A DNA stretch of 36,656 nucleotides, from contig NZ_MUMF01000244.1 of NCBI RefSeq assembly GCF_002155905.1, positions 1 through 36,656 of the forward strand, read 5' to 3'. Shown here piece after piece: positions 30,340-36,656 of the stretch (position 1 is the stretch's first letter; the number at the start of each line of letters is the position of its first letter). A program made the translations under genes and the position numbers. The notes beneath the pieces are model-generated. The model worked only from the letters and a program-made list of their open reading frames with translations. It was not told the origin of the DNA and ran no database searches. Origin of the DNA: Streptomyces tricolor (GTDB lineage Bacteria > Actinomycetota > Actinomycetes > Streptomycetales > Streptomycetaceae).

Positions 30340-30594
30340 GTGGCTGGTCGGTGGGATGACGTGGTGGGCCGGTTGCTGATGCACGCGGCGGCGGTGCTGC
30401 ACAGAACGGTGGCCGGCGAGGTGGCGTATGGCCGGTGGATCTCGCGTCGGGATCGGACGTTGCGAGCCGCGCATCGCCGAGGTCTGCCGGTGGACGTGTT
30501 GGCCGCACGGATGGGGCTGACCCAGGGCTGGATCCGGCAGCGGTTGAACTCCAAGAAGCCGGCTGAGCCGTCGACGCTGGAGGAGGCGGCGTAG
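30340..30594 (+). CDS. small helix-turn-helix protein
   Basis: An 84-residue protein from GTG 30340 (GAGAGGGG about 6 nt upstream); an in-frame GTG at 30313 is less well placed. Helices come first (DDVVGRLLMHAAAVLHRT), then an HTH LRAAHRRGLPVDVLAARMGLTQGWIRQRLNSKKP, with GLPVDVLAARMGLTQGWIRQ as helix-turn-recognition helix. It converges with the toxin-antitoxin pair and ends at a shared terminator. Confidence 0.7.
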   Translation: MAGRWDDVVGRLLMHAAAVLHRTVAGEVAYGRWISRRDRTLRAAHRRGLPVDVLAARMGLTQGWIRQRLNSKKPAEPSTLEEAA

Positions 30595-30606
30595 TCGGGC
30601 ATGCGA

Positions 30607-30641
30607 AAGGCCCCGCCCGGGGTGAGTCCGGGCGGGGCCTT
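30607..30641. terminator. bidirectional terminator between converging genes
   Basis: A perfect 14-bp stem (AAGGCCCCGCCCGG/CCGGGCGGGGCCTT) with a 7-nt loop. TTTCGC follows on the minus strand. It lies between the plus-strand HTH gene and the minus-strand toxin gene. Confidence 0.8.
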
Positions 30642-30648
30642 GGGTTGT

Positions 30649-30894
30649 TCAGCCGGCGTATCCGATCTGCACGACGGTGATTGCCTTGTTCTCGTGGTCG
30701 AGGAGTACGGCGATGGTGATGGTGCCGTGGGCGAGGGTGCGCATGATGCCGTCGTCGACTCCGTAGGGGGCGGAGTGGGCGAGGGGGTCGGCGAGCGCGT
30801 CGAGGAGGCAGACGCCTATGTCGCGTCGCCCGTCATCGGGTAGGGACGCGTAGATGGCGTGGATGCTGGGGCCGAGGTGGAGGCGGTAGGTCAC
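30649..30894 (-). CDS. RelE/ParE-like toxin
   Basis: An 81-residue protein, GTG start in a GTGA overlap with the upstream gene. The order fits the RelE/ParE fold: strand YRLHLG, helices IHAIYASLPDDGRRDIGVCLLDALADP, then strands MRTLAHGTITIAVLLDHENKAITVVQIGY. The tail -AITVVQIGY with preceding D-H-E-N turn is the family signature. Size is right. Members cleave mRNA or poison gyrase when their antitoxin is lost. Which target applies cannot be judged. Confidence 0.65.
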   Translation of the reverse strand: MTYRLHLGPSIHAIYASLPDDGRRDIGVCLLDALADPLAHSAPYGVDDGIMRTLAHGTITIAVLLDHENKAITVVQIGYAG

Positions 30895-31184
30895 GCGGCG
30901 CCTCGGCGGATACGCTCCGCATCCTCCAGTACCTTGTCAGTCACGTCGATGAGGCTAGCTTCATAAGAGGCCGGCAGGTGGCCGTGCTCCTTGAAGTGAT
31001 CACGAAGCTGTTCAACATGATCACGTCCGGCTTCCCATTGCTCAACGAAGCGCACCCATTTGTCGACAATCATCGAAAGCTGATCAACGGGTGCGAGGTT
31101 GATCTCAGCTAGGAACTTCTGCCTGGTCAGGGGATGCGGGAGGGCGTGGGCGATTGAGTCGATGGTCCACGTCTGCTCTCTCAT
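30891..31184 (-). CDS. probable antitoxin partner
   Basis: A 97-residue protein from ATG 31184, chosen over 31211 because GGAGG lies 5 nt upstream. It is helical and acidic: TWTIDSIAHALPHPLTRQKFLAEINLAPVDQLSMIVDKWVRF, then QWEAGRDHVEQLRDHFKEHGHLP. The first gene of a two-gene unit overlapping a RelE-like toxin is normally the antitoxin. A 23-bp palindrome upstream is a natural site for autorepression. No classical RHH or AbrB motif is seen. Confidence 0.58.
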   Translation of the reverse strand: MREQTWTIDSIAHALPHPLTRQKFLAEINLAPVDQLSMIVDKWVRFVEQWEAGRDHVEQLRDHFKEHGHLPASYEASLIDVTDKVLEDAERIRRGAA

Positions 31185-31233
31185 CGCCGCCTCCGAGTGA
31201 GAATATGTCACTGCGTCTTCAGCGTATCGGGTC

Positions 31234-31256
31234 GGCGGTATCAGCCTGATACCGCC
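31234..31256. promoter_or_regulatory. 23-bp palindrome upstream of the toxin-antitoxin unit
   Basis: GGCGGTATCA-GCC-TGATACCGCC, perfect 10-bp arms with 3-nt centre, 50 nt upstream of the antitoxin start. Candidate operator. Confidence 0.65.
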
Positions 31257-31294
31257 AGCCGAAATTCACCATCCGTGATTTCTCATACACGCAT

Positions 31295-31306
31295 TGGCAT
31301 ATGCCA
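31295..31306. promoter_or_regulatory. TGGCATATGCCA palindrome
   Basis: A perfect 12-bp palindrome right after the stop of the zinc protein gene; a second possible regulator site of the same gap, 31185-31306. Confidence 0.45.
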
Positions 31307-31927
31307 CTATGCGGCCCGCCTGGCTGCGAGCTGCAGACGGAAGAGCTGCTGCCGGTCGTACTGGCTGCCGCAGGCCTGGCAGCGTTTCCCCGGGCTCTCT
31401 ATGGTGATCTTCAGGGTGGCGCCGCAATCGCAGGTGACACCGAAGGACCGGACCCCGCGCTCGCCGCCGGTGACGGTCTGGCACTGGCGAACGAGGCTGG
31501 CCACCTCGAACGCGAACTCCTGGAAGGCTCCGTGTTCGGCTGCGGCCCAGGGCAGCAGGTTCCGGAGCCGGCCGACGGCCTGGTCGCACTGCTGCTGCAG
31601 GTCGCCGTCCCAGCGGGGGTGGGTGTAGCCGAGCGTCTCGTGCCAGTCGACGAGCCAGGTCTGGAGGATGGTGACTACTCCACCGCGGGCCGCCAAGCTG
31701 AGTGGCCCGAGCCGGAGCGGGAGGGGGGCTGTGCGGCTGCCGGAGACGGCGGGCCCGCCCGACCCGCTACCGGGGTGGAGTGAGGCGCTCAGGCGGGCGT
31801 ACAGGCCCTGCGGTCCGGCGAGCGCGGCGAGGTTGGCGGCGACGCGTTCGGTGCAGGGCCGGCAGGTCTGCTGCTCGTCGTCGTACAGGGCGGCCGGGCA
31901 GACGATGCAGATACGGGGCGCGTCCAT
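31307..31927 (-). CDS. protein with zinc ribbons at both ends
   Basis: A 206-residue protein. The N-terminus has a CxxC ... CxxC pair (CIVC, CRPC) in the first 25 residues. The C-terminus has another (CDCG, CQACG) within FGVTCDCGATLKITIESPGKRCQACG. Between them is a helical region with HETLGYTHPRWDGDLQQQCDQAVGRL. It resembles small Streptomyces mobile-element proteins that combine zinc ribbons with helices; nucleic-acid or protein contact is likely, function unknown. Confidence 0.68.
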   Translation of the reverse strand: MDAPRICIVCPAALYDDEQQTCRPCTERVAANLAALAGPQGLYARLSASLHPGSGSGGPAVSGSRTAPLPLRLGPLSLAARGGVVTILQTWLVDWHETLGYTHPRWDGDLQQQCDQAVGRLRNLLPWAAAEHGAFQEFAFEVASLVRQCQTVTGGERGVRSFGVTCDCGATLKITIESPGKRCQACGSQYDRQQLFRLQLAARRAA

Positions 31928-31958
31928 GGCGGTGCCTTTCGTGCAGGCGGTGCGGTGG

Positions 31959-32147
31959 TTAGAGCCAGTCGCCGACGACGTGGATGTCGACGATGCGGTG
32001 GTACTGGTGGGCGGTGAGGCCCTGGCCGCGGATGTCGCGCCAGCGGGGTTCGGCGGGGTCGGTGAGTTCGGCGGCACCCTGCCGGCAGAGGTTCTCCCAG
32101 TCGTGCCACAGCGGGTCGCAGTCGCCGAGGGCGAGCGGGGCGCTCAT
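31959..32147 (-). CDS. 62-residue small protein
   Basis: ATG 32147 overlaps the stop of the LuxR-type gene (ATGA). The product is MSAPLALGDCDPLWHDWENL, then CRQGAAELTDPAEPRWRDIR and HQYHRIVDIHVVGDWL. Trp-rich and acidic. It is the last of six genes coupled by 4-nt overlaps from 33747. Function unknown. Confidence 0.6.
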   Translation of the reverse strand: MSAPLALGDCDPLWHDWENLCRQGAAELTDPAEPRWRDIRGQGLTAHQYHRIVDIHVVGDWL

Positions 32148-32395
32148 GCTGCTGCCTCCCGCTGCTGGCTGGCGTGGGCTATGCGGGCGAGTTCGGCGAG
32201 GCTGATGTCGCCGCTGTAGATGGCGAGGGCGACGGCGTTGGCCCGGTCGCGGGCGCCGAGGGTGGCATACACCTCGACGAGGTGCCGGTTGATGGTGGCG
32301 CCGGCGACGCCGAGTTGCCGGCCGATCTGGTCGTTGGTGTAGCCGTGGGCGGCGAGGCTGAGGACTTGTCGCTGGCGGATGGTCAGCACGCTCAC
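32144..32395 (-). CDS. solo LuxR-type (GerE) HTH protein
   Basis: An 83-residue DNA-binding protein, GTG start. TIRQRQVLSLAAHGYTNDQIGRQLGVAGATINRHLVEVYATLGARDRANAVALA is a clean GerE HTH with the usual NDQIGxxLGVxxxTxxxHL core and the R-A-x-AV end. It lacks a sensor domain. Such stand-alone LuxR proteins on phages act as transcription regulators. Targets are unknown. Confidence 0.85.
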   Translation of the reverse strand: MSVLTIRQRQVLSLAAHGYTNDQIGRQLGVAGATINRHLVEVYATLGARDRANAVALAIYSGDISLAELARIAHASQQREAAA

Positions 32396-32898
32396 GGCTG
32401 CTCCTGACGGTGGGTCGCTCGGGTCGCTGCCGCCGGCGCGGGCTGGTCAAGGACGGCGCGCCAGCGTTCGTAGTCGTCGGGCATGGGCTGGCCGCCGCCG
32501 AAGGTGATGCAGTCGAGGGCTTCGCGGAGGGCGGTGGTGAGCGAAGTAATGGCGGCCTCGGCGCGGGCGCGTGCGGCCTCGGACTTGTTGGACGTGTCGT
32601 GCGCGATGCTGAGCAGTTCCTCGGCCTGGTCGGCGCGCCGCTTCTGCTGCTCCCAGTCGTGGACGGTGGGTGTGGCGTCGCCGCGTCCGCAGGCGGGGCA
32701 GTAGCCACGCGTCACGGTCCGGAGCGCGGCGAGTTGGGCTTCGAGTTCTTCGACGCGTCCGGCGTAGGAGCCGGCGGCGATGTCAGCGGATTCGGCTTCG
32801 GCCCAGGCGAGGCATTCGGTACGGGCTTGGTCGAGGTCGCGGTAGAGCTGGTCGAGTTCGGTGTCGGTGATCGTGGACGCGGTCCGACGGTCGGTCAC
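32392..32898 (-). CDS. coiled-coil protein with central CPACG zinc knuckle
   Basis: A 168-residue protein, GTG start. A coiled coil (ELDQLYRDLDQARTECLAWAE) precedes GYCPACGRGDATPTVHDWEQ, then a second coiled coil (KRRADQAEELLSIAHDTSNKSEAA). The C-terminus has QPMPDDYERWRAVLDQ. It looks like a zinc-joined helical hairpin. Genes like it are frequent in actinophage early regions. Function unknown. Confidence 0.66.
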   Translation of the reverse strand: MTDRRTASTITDTELDQLYRDLDQARTECLAWAEAESADIAAGSYAGRVEELEAQLAALRTVTRGYCPACGRGDATPTVHDWEQQKRRADQAEELLSIAHDTSNKSEAARARAEAAITSLTTALREALDCITFGGGQPMPDDYERWRAVLDQPAPAAATRATHRQEQP

Positions 32899-33089
32899 TG
32901 GTGCTCCTCGTTGACGTGCCGGTCGCGGGCGCGTTCGGCGGACTGCTGGCTGGTGTGGTCGAGGGAGAGCCAGCCGTCGCAGGTGTCGGTGCCCCAGCAG
33001 CGGAACACCCAGGCGGGGTCGCCTCGGTCGGTGCGGTAGGGCAGGACAACGAGGCCGGTGGTGGTGGCGGGGGTGGGGGTGTCGGTCAT
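32895..33089 (-). CDS. 64-residue small protein with paired Cys
   Basis: A short protein, MTDTPTPATTTGLVVLPYRT, DRGDPAWVFRCWGTDTCDGW and a helical end with His residues (HVNEEH). FRCWGTDTCDGW and terminal His could form a C2H2-type zinc site. Coupled by overlaps on both sides. Confidence 0.6.
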   Translation of the reverse strand: MTDTPTPATTTGLVVLPYRTDRGDPAWVFRCWGTDTCDGWLSLDHTSQQSAERARDRHVNEEHQ

Positions 33090-33463
33090 GCGGTGAACCT
33101 CCGGACGGGGATGCCAGCCTGCTCGGCGAGGGCGGCGCAGCCGGTGGCGCCTCGGCTGCCGTTGCGGATGAAGGCGAGCACCAGGTCGGCGCCGTCTTCG
33201 ACCATCCGCTTGTTCCGGATGGGGCCTGCCGCGCGGCCGTGCTGCTTCCAGTTGGCGCGGTAGGTAATGGCGGGGACGTGGGCGGCCATGGCCCAGAGAC
33301 CGGCGATGCGGTCAGCTCCAGTTGGGCAGCCGCCGTGGACGATGAGCAGTCGGTCGGGGGCGTGGTCGAGGGATTCGTCCAGGGCGGTGCAGATCGTGTC
33401 GGTGTCGTCCCAGTCGCGGCTGCCTGTGACGAGTACGCGGTAAGGGGTCGGGCGGTCGGTCAT
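33086..33463 (-). CDS. YspA/DUF2493-type SLOG protein
   Basis: A 125-residue protein of the SLOG (LOG/DprA-like) Rossmann fold: YRVLVTGSRDWDDTDTICTALDESL, LLIVHGGCPTGADRIAGLWA, and GPIRNKRMVEDGADLVLAF, then a terminal GIPVRRF. The GSRDW start and GGCxTGAD loop bind nucleotide ligands in this family. SLOG proteins often occur with Nudix enzymes and in nucleotide-signal immunity. Here a Nudix pair lies 4 kb away. An anti-signalling or sensor role is inferred only. Confidence 0.82.
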   Translation of the reverse strand: MTDRPTPYRVLVTGSRDWDDTDTICTALDESLDHAPDRLLIVHGGCPTGADRIAGLWAMAAHVPAITYRANWKQHGRAAGPIRNKRMVEDGADLVLAFIRNGSRGATGCAALAEQAGIPVRRFTA

Positions 33464-33747
33464 GCGGGCTGCTCCTCGGCGTGGTGTGGGGAGGCACCGG
33501 TGGCGTTGTCGTTCCAGATGGTTCGGCCGACGGGGCCGCGTGCGCTGACGTGGTAGTCGCCGTGCTCACCGTGGGCACTACGGTGCCCGGCGCGGAGCAC
33601 GCAGGTGTACACGCCGTGCTCGCTGTTAAGGCGTGCGGTGCAGGGCGGGATGTCGGCGTGGACGGTGGCGATGTGCTGGTCCGTCTCGCTGGCGGGCTGC
33701 GGCTGTTCACAGTGTGGGCACAGTTCGGAGATGAAGTCGGCGCTCAT
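33460..33747 (-). CDS. zinc-finger-like protein
   Basis: A 95-residue protein with CPHCEQPQ plus H-x4-H (HIATVH) near residues 10-30, a C2H2-like spacing. A second cluster CTARLNSEHGVYTCVLRAGHRSAHGEHGDYH holds two Cys and several His. The first gene of the six-gene overlapping run. Function unknown; DNA or protein binding is possible. Confidence 0.66.
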   Translation of the reverse strand: MSADFISELCPHCEQPQPASETDQHIATVHADIPPCTARLNSEHGVYTCVLRAGHRSAHGEHGDYHVSARGPVGRTIWNDNATGASPHHAEEQPA

Positions 33748-33794
33748 GCGGGCTGCTCCTGGTGGTGGGCGGGGTGCGGGCTACGGCTGGGCGG

Positions 33795-33893
33795 TCAGTT
33801 CGCGAGGACGATCACCCAGCAGACAAAGGTGATCAGCCACAGGACGGCGTTCGCAGCGACCATCCAGTGGGGGATGGTGACGGTCTCGTTCAT
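33795..33893 (-). CDS. 32-residue single-helix membrane micro-protein
   Basis: Minus-strand translation from ATG 33893 gives MNETVTIPHWMVAANAVLWL and ITFVCWVIVLAN. One hydrophobic helix covers residues 11-31. GAGGAGA is 4 nt upstream, an excellent ribosome site. The match of strong ribosome site, start, and membrane helix supports a real gene. A holin-like or regulatory micro-protein is possible, but nothing shows lysis here. Confidence 0.6.
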   Translation of the reverse strand: MNETVTIPHWMVAANAVLWLITFVCWVIVLAN

Positions 33894-33986
33894 GGGTTCT
33901 CCTCAATGTTGGATCGGCTGTGCGCCTGTTTGGGGCGCGTTCATTCGTCTGGGTGAAGCGAGGGGCTTGGGCGGGCTGTTCGTCCG

Positions 33987-34013
33987 CGAGAGGGGCGTTC
34001 AGGCCCCGTCTCG
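33987..34013 (-). terminator. hairpin after 34056-34178
   Basis: CGAGAGGGGC and GCCCCGTCTCG pair with one bulge and a 6-nt loop. It lies in the 33894-34055 gap, which holds no gene that I can support. Confidence 0.45.
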
Positions 34014-34055
34014 GGCCCCGGCCGCCCGCACGGTGACAGCCGGGGTGGGGGTGGG

Positions 34056-34178
34056 TCAGCGCGGCCGGTGGGCGGGGCAGGGCTCGCGTTCGCTGTCCTC
34101 AGCGCAAAGCCGGCAGCCGTCCGGACCGTGGAATTCGGCAGCGTGGCCGCAGCGGCACAGGGCGGGGACGTCAGCCAC
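34056..34178 (-). CDS. 40-residue Cys/His-rich micro-protein
   Basis: GTG 34178 overlaps the upstream stop by 8 nt. The product is MADVPALCRCGHAAEFHGPD, then GCRLCAEDSEREPCPAHRPR. Two C-x-C/C-x2-C clusters with His (CRCGHAAEFH, CRLC) strongly suggest a zinc-binding module. Coupling to the upstream gene supports expression. Confidence 0.6.
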   Translation of the reverse strand: MADVPALCRCGHAAEFHGPDGCRLCAEDSEREPCPAHRPR

Positions 34179-35139
34179 GGCGCACCGCCTCGCCGTCGAC
34201 TGCTGCCGGCGGCTCCGCCACGGGGGCGGGCTCGCCGTCGATGCCGAGGATGTGCACCGGGTCCATCGGTGGCTGCTTACGCTCCTCGGCAGCGGGCTCG
34301 TCCTTGCCCGCCAGGTGCTGCGCGATCTCGATGCACGCGTCGCACTCCGTGCAGCAGCCCGCGAGTTCGGCGGCGAGGCGCTCGGCGAAGGCCCGCTCGA
34401 TCGCGGCTCGATCCGTCGGCGCCTTGCTGTTCGCGGGCGGCTCGCCAGCCAGCCGACGCAGCTCTCGGGCAACGTCCATGCCGCCGATGGCGTAGGAGCA
34501 GTCAGGGCCGTACCGCTCGTCCATCAGCCGCTCGGCGGCGTCGGCTCCCTCCCGCAGCGCCTCGGCCCGCACCGCAGCCCGGTCCACGGGTTCGGGCAGC
34601 ACGGCCAGCATCGCGGCCAGTGCGGCGACGGCGATGTTTCGCGGGTCGTCCTCGACGCAAGCGCCGCTGTCGCTGCGCCCACAGCGCTCCCACACCGCGG
34701 CGGCGATGGCCTCCAGCTGGGGGTGGCCGTCGATCCAGTCGGTGGGTGCGGCGGCCCGGCCGGGGTTGGCGAGGCAGGTGCCCGGGTCGATGCCCTCGCA
34801 GTTGCCGCACGTGTGCTCGGCGGCCCGGTCGGCGGGCGACTGCACCGCGGGCTCGATCTGCGCCGCACCGGTGAGCCAGGCTTCCCGGTAGGTGGGGAAC
34901 GTGAGGATCGAGTCGAGCAGCTCCGTAACGGGTGTGCACTCCTTCTCGGCGGTCAGGTGCTCGGCGTGCAGGTCCAGCAGATCGGCCGCGCGCTTGATGC
35001 CGGCGCGGTTCTCGGGGAGGCCGGTCGTTTCGTCCGTGCGGAGGTTCGCGGCTAGGACGTCGGCGTGGTGGGCGAGGAGCGCGGCGAGCTGGTTGCGCGT
35101 GAGGTAGATGTCAGCGGGCGTGCGGTCGGGCTGGTTCAT
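34171..35139 (-). CDS. large accessory protein of unknown function
   Basis: A 322-residue protein. It starts with a helical region (IYLTRNQLAALLAHHADVLAANL). A Cys pair (CGNCEGIDPGTC) follows near residue 110, PTDWIDGHPQLEAIAAAVWERCG and DPRNIAVAALAAMLAVLPEPVDRAAVRAEAL near the middle, and CCTECDACIEIAQHLAG near the end. Ala-rich helices with two Cys clusters look like a zinc-dependent scaffold. It begins after a terminator, so it probably has its own promoter. Confidence 0.62.
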   Translation of the reverse strand: MNQPDRTPADIYLTRNQLAALLAHHADVLAANLRTDETTGLPENRAGIKRAADLLDLHAEHLTAEKECTPVTELLDSILTFPTYREAWLTGAAQIEPAVQSPADRAAEHTCGNCEGIDPGTCLANPGRAAAPTDWIDGHPQLEAIAAAVWERCGRSDSGACVEDDPRNIAVAALAAMLAVLPEPVDRAAVRAEALREGADAAERLMDERYGPDCSYAIGGMDVARELRRLAGEPPANSKAPTDRAAIERAFAERLAAELAGCCTECDACIEIAQHLAGKDEPAAEERKQPPMDPVHILGIDGEPAPVAEPPAAVDGEAVRRG

Positions 35140-35168
35140 CGGGGCTCCTTCGGTAGGGTCGGGGCTGA

Positions 35169-35197
35169 CGGCCGCCCGGATACGCCCCGGGCGGCCG
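35169..35197 (-). terminator. strong hairpin terminator
   Basis: A perfect 11-bp stem (CGGCCGCCCGG/CCGGGCGGCCG) with a 7-nt loop, downstream of 35216-35491. It has no T tract but is isolated between operons. Confidence 0.6.
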
Positions 35198-35215
35198 TCG
35201 TCGTGCGGGGCCGGC

Positions 35216-35491
35216 TCACGCGGAGGCGGGGGCGGGTTCGACGCGGAGGTCGCGGAGTCCGTGCTGCCGCATCAGGTCGGCCGCGGTCTCGATGTGCGCG
35301 GCGGACAACTCGATCTCCAACTCGTCCATCAGCTCGGGGTGCTGCTCGGGGTCGTGGCCCCACTCGCGGACGAGGACGGCGCCAAGGTCGCGCATCCCGG
35401 ACAGCGGTGACAGGTAGCAGGCGCACAGGTGCTCATAGGCCGACCGCGGGATGGTCACCCAGTCCGGGTCGTAGCGGATGTCGTAGGGCAC
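35216..35491 (-). CDS. small acidic protein of unknown function
   Basis: A 91-residue protein, GTG start: YDIRYDPDWVTIPRSAYEHLCACYLSPLSG, REWGHDPEQHPELMDELEIEL, AAHIETAADLMRQHGLRDLRVEP. The CAC motif and helical second half are notable. No family recognised. The terminator after it marks an operon end. Confidence 0.6.
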   Translation of the reverse strand: MPYDIRYDPDWVTIPRSAYEHLCACYLSPLSGMRDLGAVLVREWGHDPEQHPELMDELEIELSAAHIETAADLMRQHGLRDLRVEPAPASA

Positions 35492-35542
35492 GGTGCGTGT
35501 CTCCGTTCGGTGTGGTGGTCGTGGTGCCGCGGGGGCCGCGGG

Positions 35543-36151
35543 TCAGGCGCCGGACGGCGGCAGGACGGCGGCACGCTCGGCCGCGGCTTGGCGGTTGCGC
35601 TCCAGCTGGGCCACGGCCTCGTCGTGCGGGAGCTGCCGGTACGCCTTGCACGGGCAGGTCTTGCCGAAGGCGAAGCAGGAGTGCGGGGCCGGGGCGGTGT
35701 GGGCGCGGTGGCTGTGCCCGCACTTGCAGAGGCGGGGGGTATGCGGGTTCCTCGCGGTGGCCAGCTCGGCGCGGAGCGCGATCAACTCGGACTCGCGGCG
35801 TGCGGCCAGCTCGCCGTACTCGCGGGCCTTGTCGCGGAGGCGGCGGACTTCGGCGACGAGCGCCTTGGTCACCTCGGGCGGCATGGCGGCGATGTACGCG
35901 GCATCGGCCTGGACCTGCGCCCAGTCCTCCTCCGCGGTCCACTCTCGGTGGCCGGGGTCGTTGTCGAGGGGCTCCTCGTCGAAGCGGGCGATCGTGCGGC
36001 GGGCGCTGTAGCCGGTGCCGGTGTCTTCCAGGTCGGCGGCGATCTCGATGAGGCTGTCGCCGCCGTACTGGTAGACGCCCCACGGTCCGGGGGTGGCGGC
36101 GTCGGCGCGGGCCTGGATGGCGCCGAGGTCGAGGGGCGGCGTGCTGGTCAT
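35543..36151 (-). CDS. Ead/Ea22-type protein with C-terminal zinc ribbon
   Basis: A 202-residue protein. AIQARADAATPGPWGVYQYGG, then DAAYIAAMPPEVTKALVAEVRRLRDK is the usual ATPGPW ... YIAxxP ... VxxLxxEVxxLR layout of Ead/Ea22-like phage proteins. It continues into a coiled coil and ends with LCKCGHSHRAH ... CFAFGKTCPCKAYR, a Cys/His cluster likely to bind zinc. Such proteins are common early phage genes of unknown function. Confidence 0.7.
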   Translation of the reverse strand: MTSTPPLDLGAIQARADAATPGPWGVYQYGGDSLIEIAADLEDTGTGYSARRTIARFDEEPLDNDPGHREWTAEEDWAQVQADAAYIAAMPPEVTKALVAEVRRLRDKAREYGELAARRESELIALRAELATARNPHTPRLCKCGHSHRAHTAPAPHSCFAFGKTCPCKAYRQLPHDEAVAQLERNRQAAAERAAVLPPSGA

Positions 36152-36189
36152 GTGGGTCTCCTTGTGGCGGTGGTGGGGTGTGCCGCGGA

Positions 36190-36399
36190 TCAGGCGGCGG
36201 TCTGACCGTGGATGACGCGGAGCTTCGGCTTGCGCTGCCGTCGGGGCGTGAGGGCGGCTTCGAGTTCGGCGCGGTGTGCGGCCTGCTCCTCGGGCGTCCA
36301 GGCGGGTGCCGGCTCGGTGCTGCTGCCGCGGGCGGGTCGGACGTGCCCGAACGTGCCGGTCGGGATTGCCTCGGCCATGAGGCGCTCGTAGGGGGTCAT
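36190..36399 (-). CDS. 69-residue basic protein
   Basis: MTPYERLMAEAIPTGTFGHV, a linker, then EEQAAHRAELEAALTPRRQRKPKLRVIHG. A charged helix with a basic end. Start codon overlaps the stop of the zinc-finger gene (ATGA). Function unknown. Confidence 0.6.
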   Translation of the reverse strand: MTPYERLMAEAIPTGTFGHVRPARGSSTEPAPAWTPEEQAAHRAELEAALTPRRQRKPKLRVIHGQTAA

Positions 36400-36656
36400 G
36401 CTGCGGTGTCCTCGGCTTCCTGGTAGCGGCGGGTGTGGACGGTGGTTCGGGGGCGGTGTTCGTCGTGGCAGGGGGTGCCGGGCTCGACCTGGCAGTGGGG
36501 GCAGCAGGCGGTCTGCTGTGCCCAGGCGGAGACCCGCTTCGGGTGGGGCTCCGGTAGCAGTCGGCCGTTGGTGCGGAGTTGGCAGGGCTTGCCGGCGAGG
36601 GCGTGGCAGTGGGGGCAGGCGACCTGCCGTGCGGGGTGTGCGGCGGTGCTGTGGAT
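36396..36656 (-). CDS. phage zinc-finger protein, 5' end outside the window
   Basis: The last 86 residues of a protein that runs off the right edge. It contains two copies of the phage DNA-binding zinc-finger motif: CPHCHALAGKPCQ ... HPKRVSAW and CPHCQVEPGTPCH ... VHTRRYQE. The C-x2-C-x5-G-x-PC ... H-x2-R spacing is a known phage zinc-binding domain. Nothing indicates the start. It overlaps the next gene by 4 nt. Confidence 0.75.
   Translation of the reverse strand: MHSTAAHPARQVACPHCHALAGKPCQLRTNGRLLPEPHPKRVSAWAQQTACCPHCQVEPGTPCHDEHRPRTTVHTRRYQEAEDTAA

Noticed and set aside
1..36656. CRISPR array, tRNA or rRNA genes, insertion sequences
   Set aside because: No regularly spaced repeats, no cloverleaf with a T-loop, and no transposase were seen on either strand.

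Overview
This is a GC-rich actinobacterial mobile element, most likely from Streptomyces or a close relative. Signs are the very high G+C with third-position bias, frequent GTG starts, Streptomyces-type small gene families (DUF2637, DUF6197-like, DUF6919-like) and a siphovirus module of actinophage type. Almost everything runs on the minus strand, so the operons read right to left. Only about 28.27-30.6 kb runs on the plus strand.

Regions in minus-strand reading order. (1) 36.7-30.65 kb: small early or accessory genes, many with zinc-ribbon cysteines or an HTH. They include a run of six genes (33747 down to 31959) joined by 4-nt overlaps, a SLOG-fold gene, a LuxR-type HTH, and a probable toxin-antitoxin pair beside perfect palindromes. 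(2) 30.6-28.2 kb, plus strand: a control cassette with a small HTH protein, an HTH-Nudix fusion overlapping a second Nudix gene, an unknown gene and another HTH protein. The 28.02-28.27 kb gap holds divergent promoters sharing CTTGAG-type half sites and looks like a genetic switch. (3) 28.02-18.97 kb: one long minus operon of small genes. It carries a conjugation-type module: a small membrane protein, a DUF2637 (SpdB-like) membrane protein, an FtsK/SpoIIIE (TraB-like) DNA translocase, and right after it a cluster of GACCGGGY octamers resembling a clt transfer locus. (4) 18.95-17.2 kb: a MerR-like HTH, a lipoprotein, an HNH nuclease and a P-loop kinase, bounded by terminators. (5) 17.05 kb-1: the late virion operon: small and large terminase, a 56-aa membrane protein, portal, HK97-type protease, capsid, a jelly-roll protein, connectors, major tail protein, tail chaperones with a -1 frameshift site, tape measure, and minor tail proteins.

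The most striking feature is that a complete head-and-tail assembly set and a Streptomyces double-stranded-DNA conjugation set share one element and one polarity. That suggests a phage-plasmid or a prophage/AICE hybrid that could move either in virions or mycelium to mycelium. No integrase, excisionase, replication initiator, holin or endolysin is visible, so the element probably continues beyond both ends. All functional calls come from reading motifs and gene order; no database search was run.
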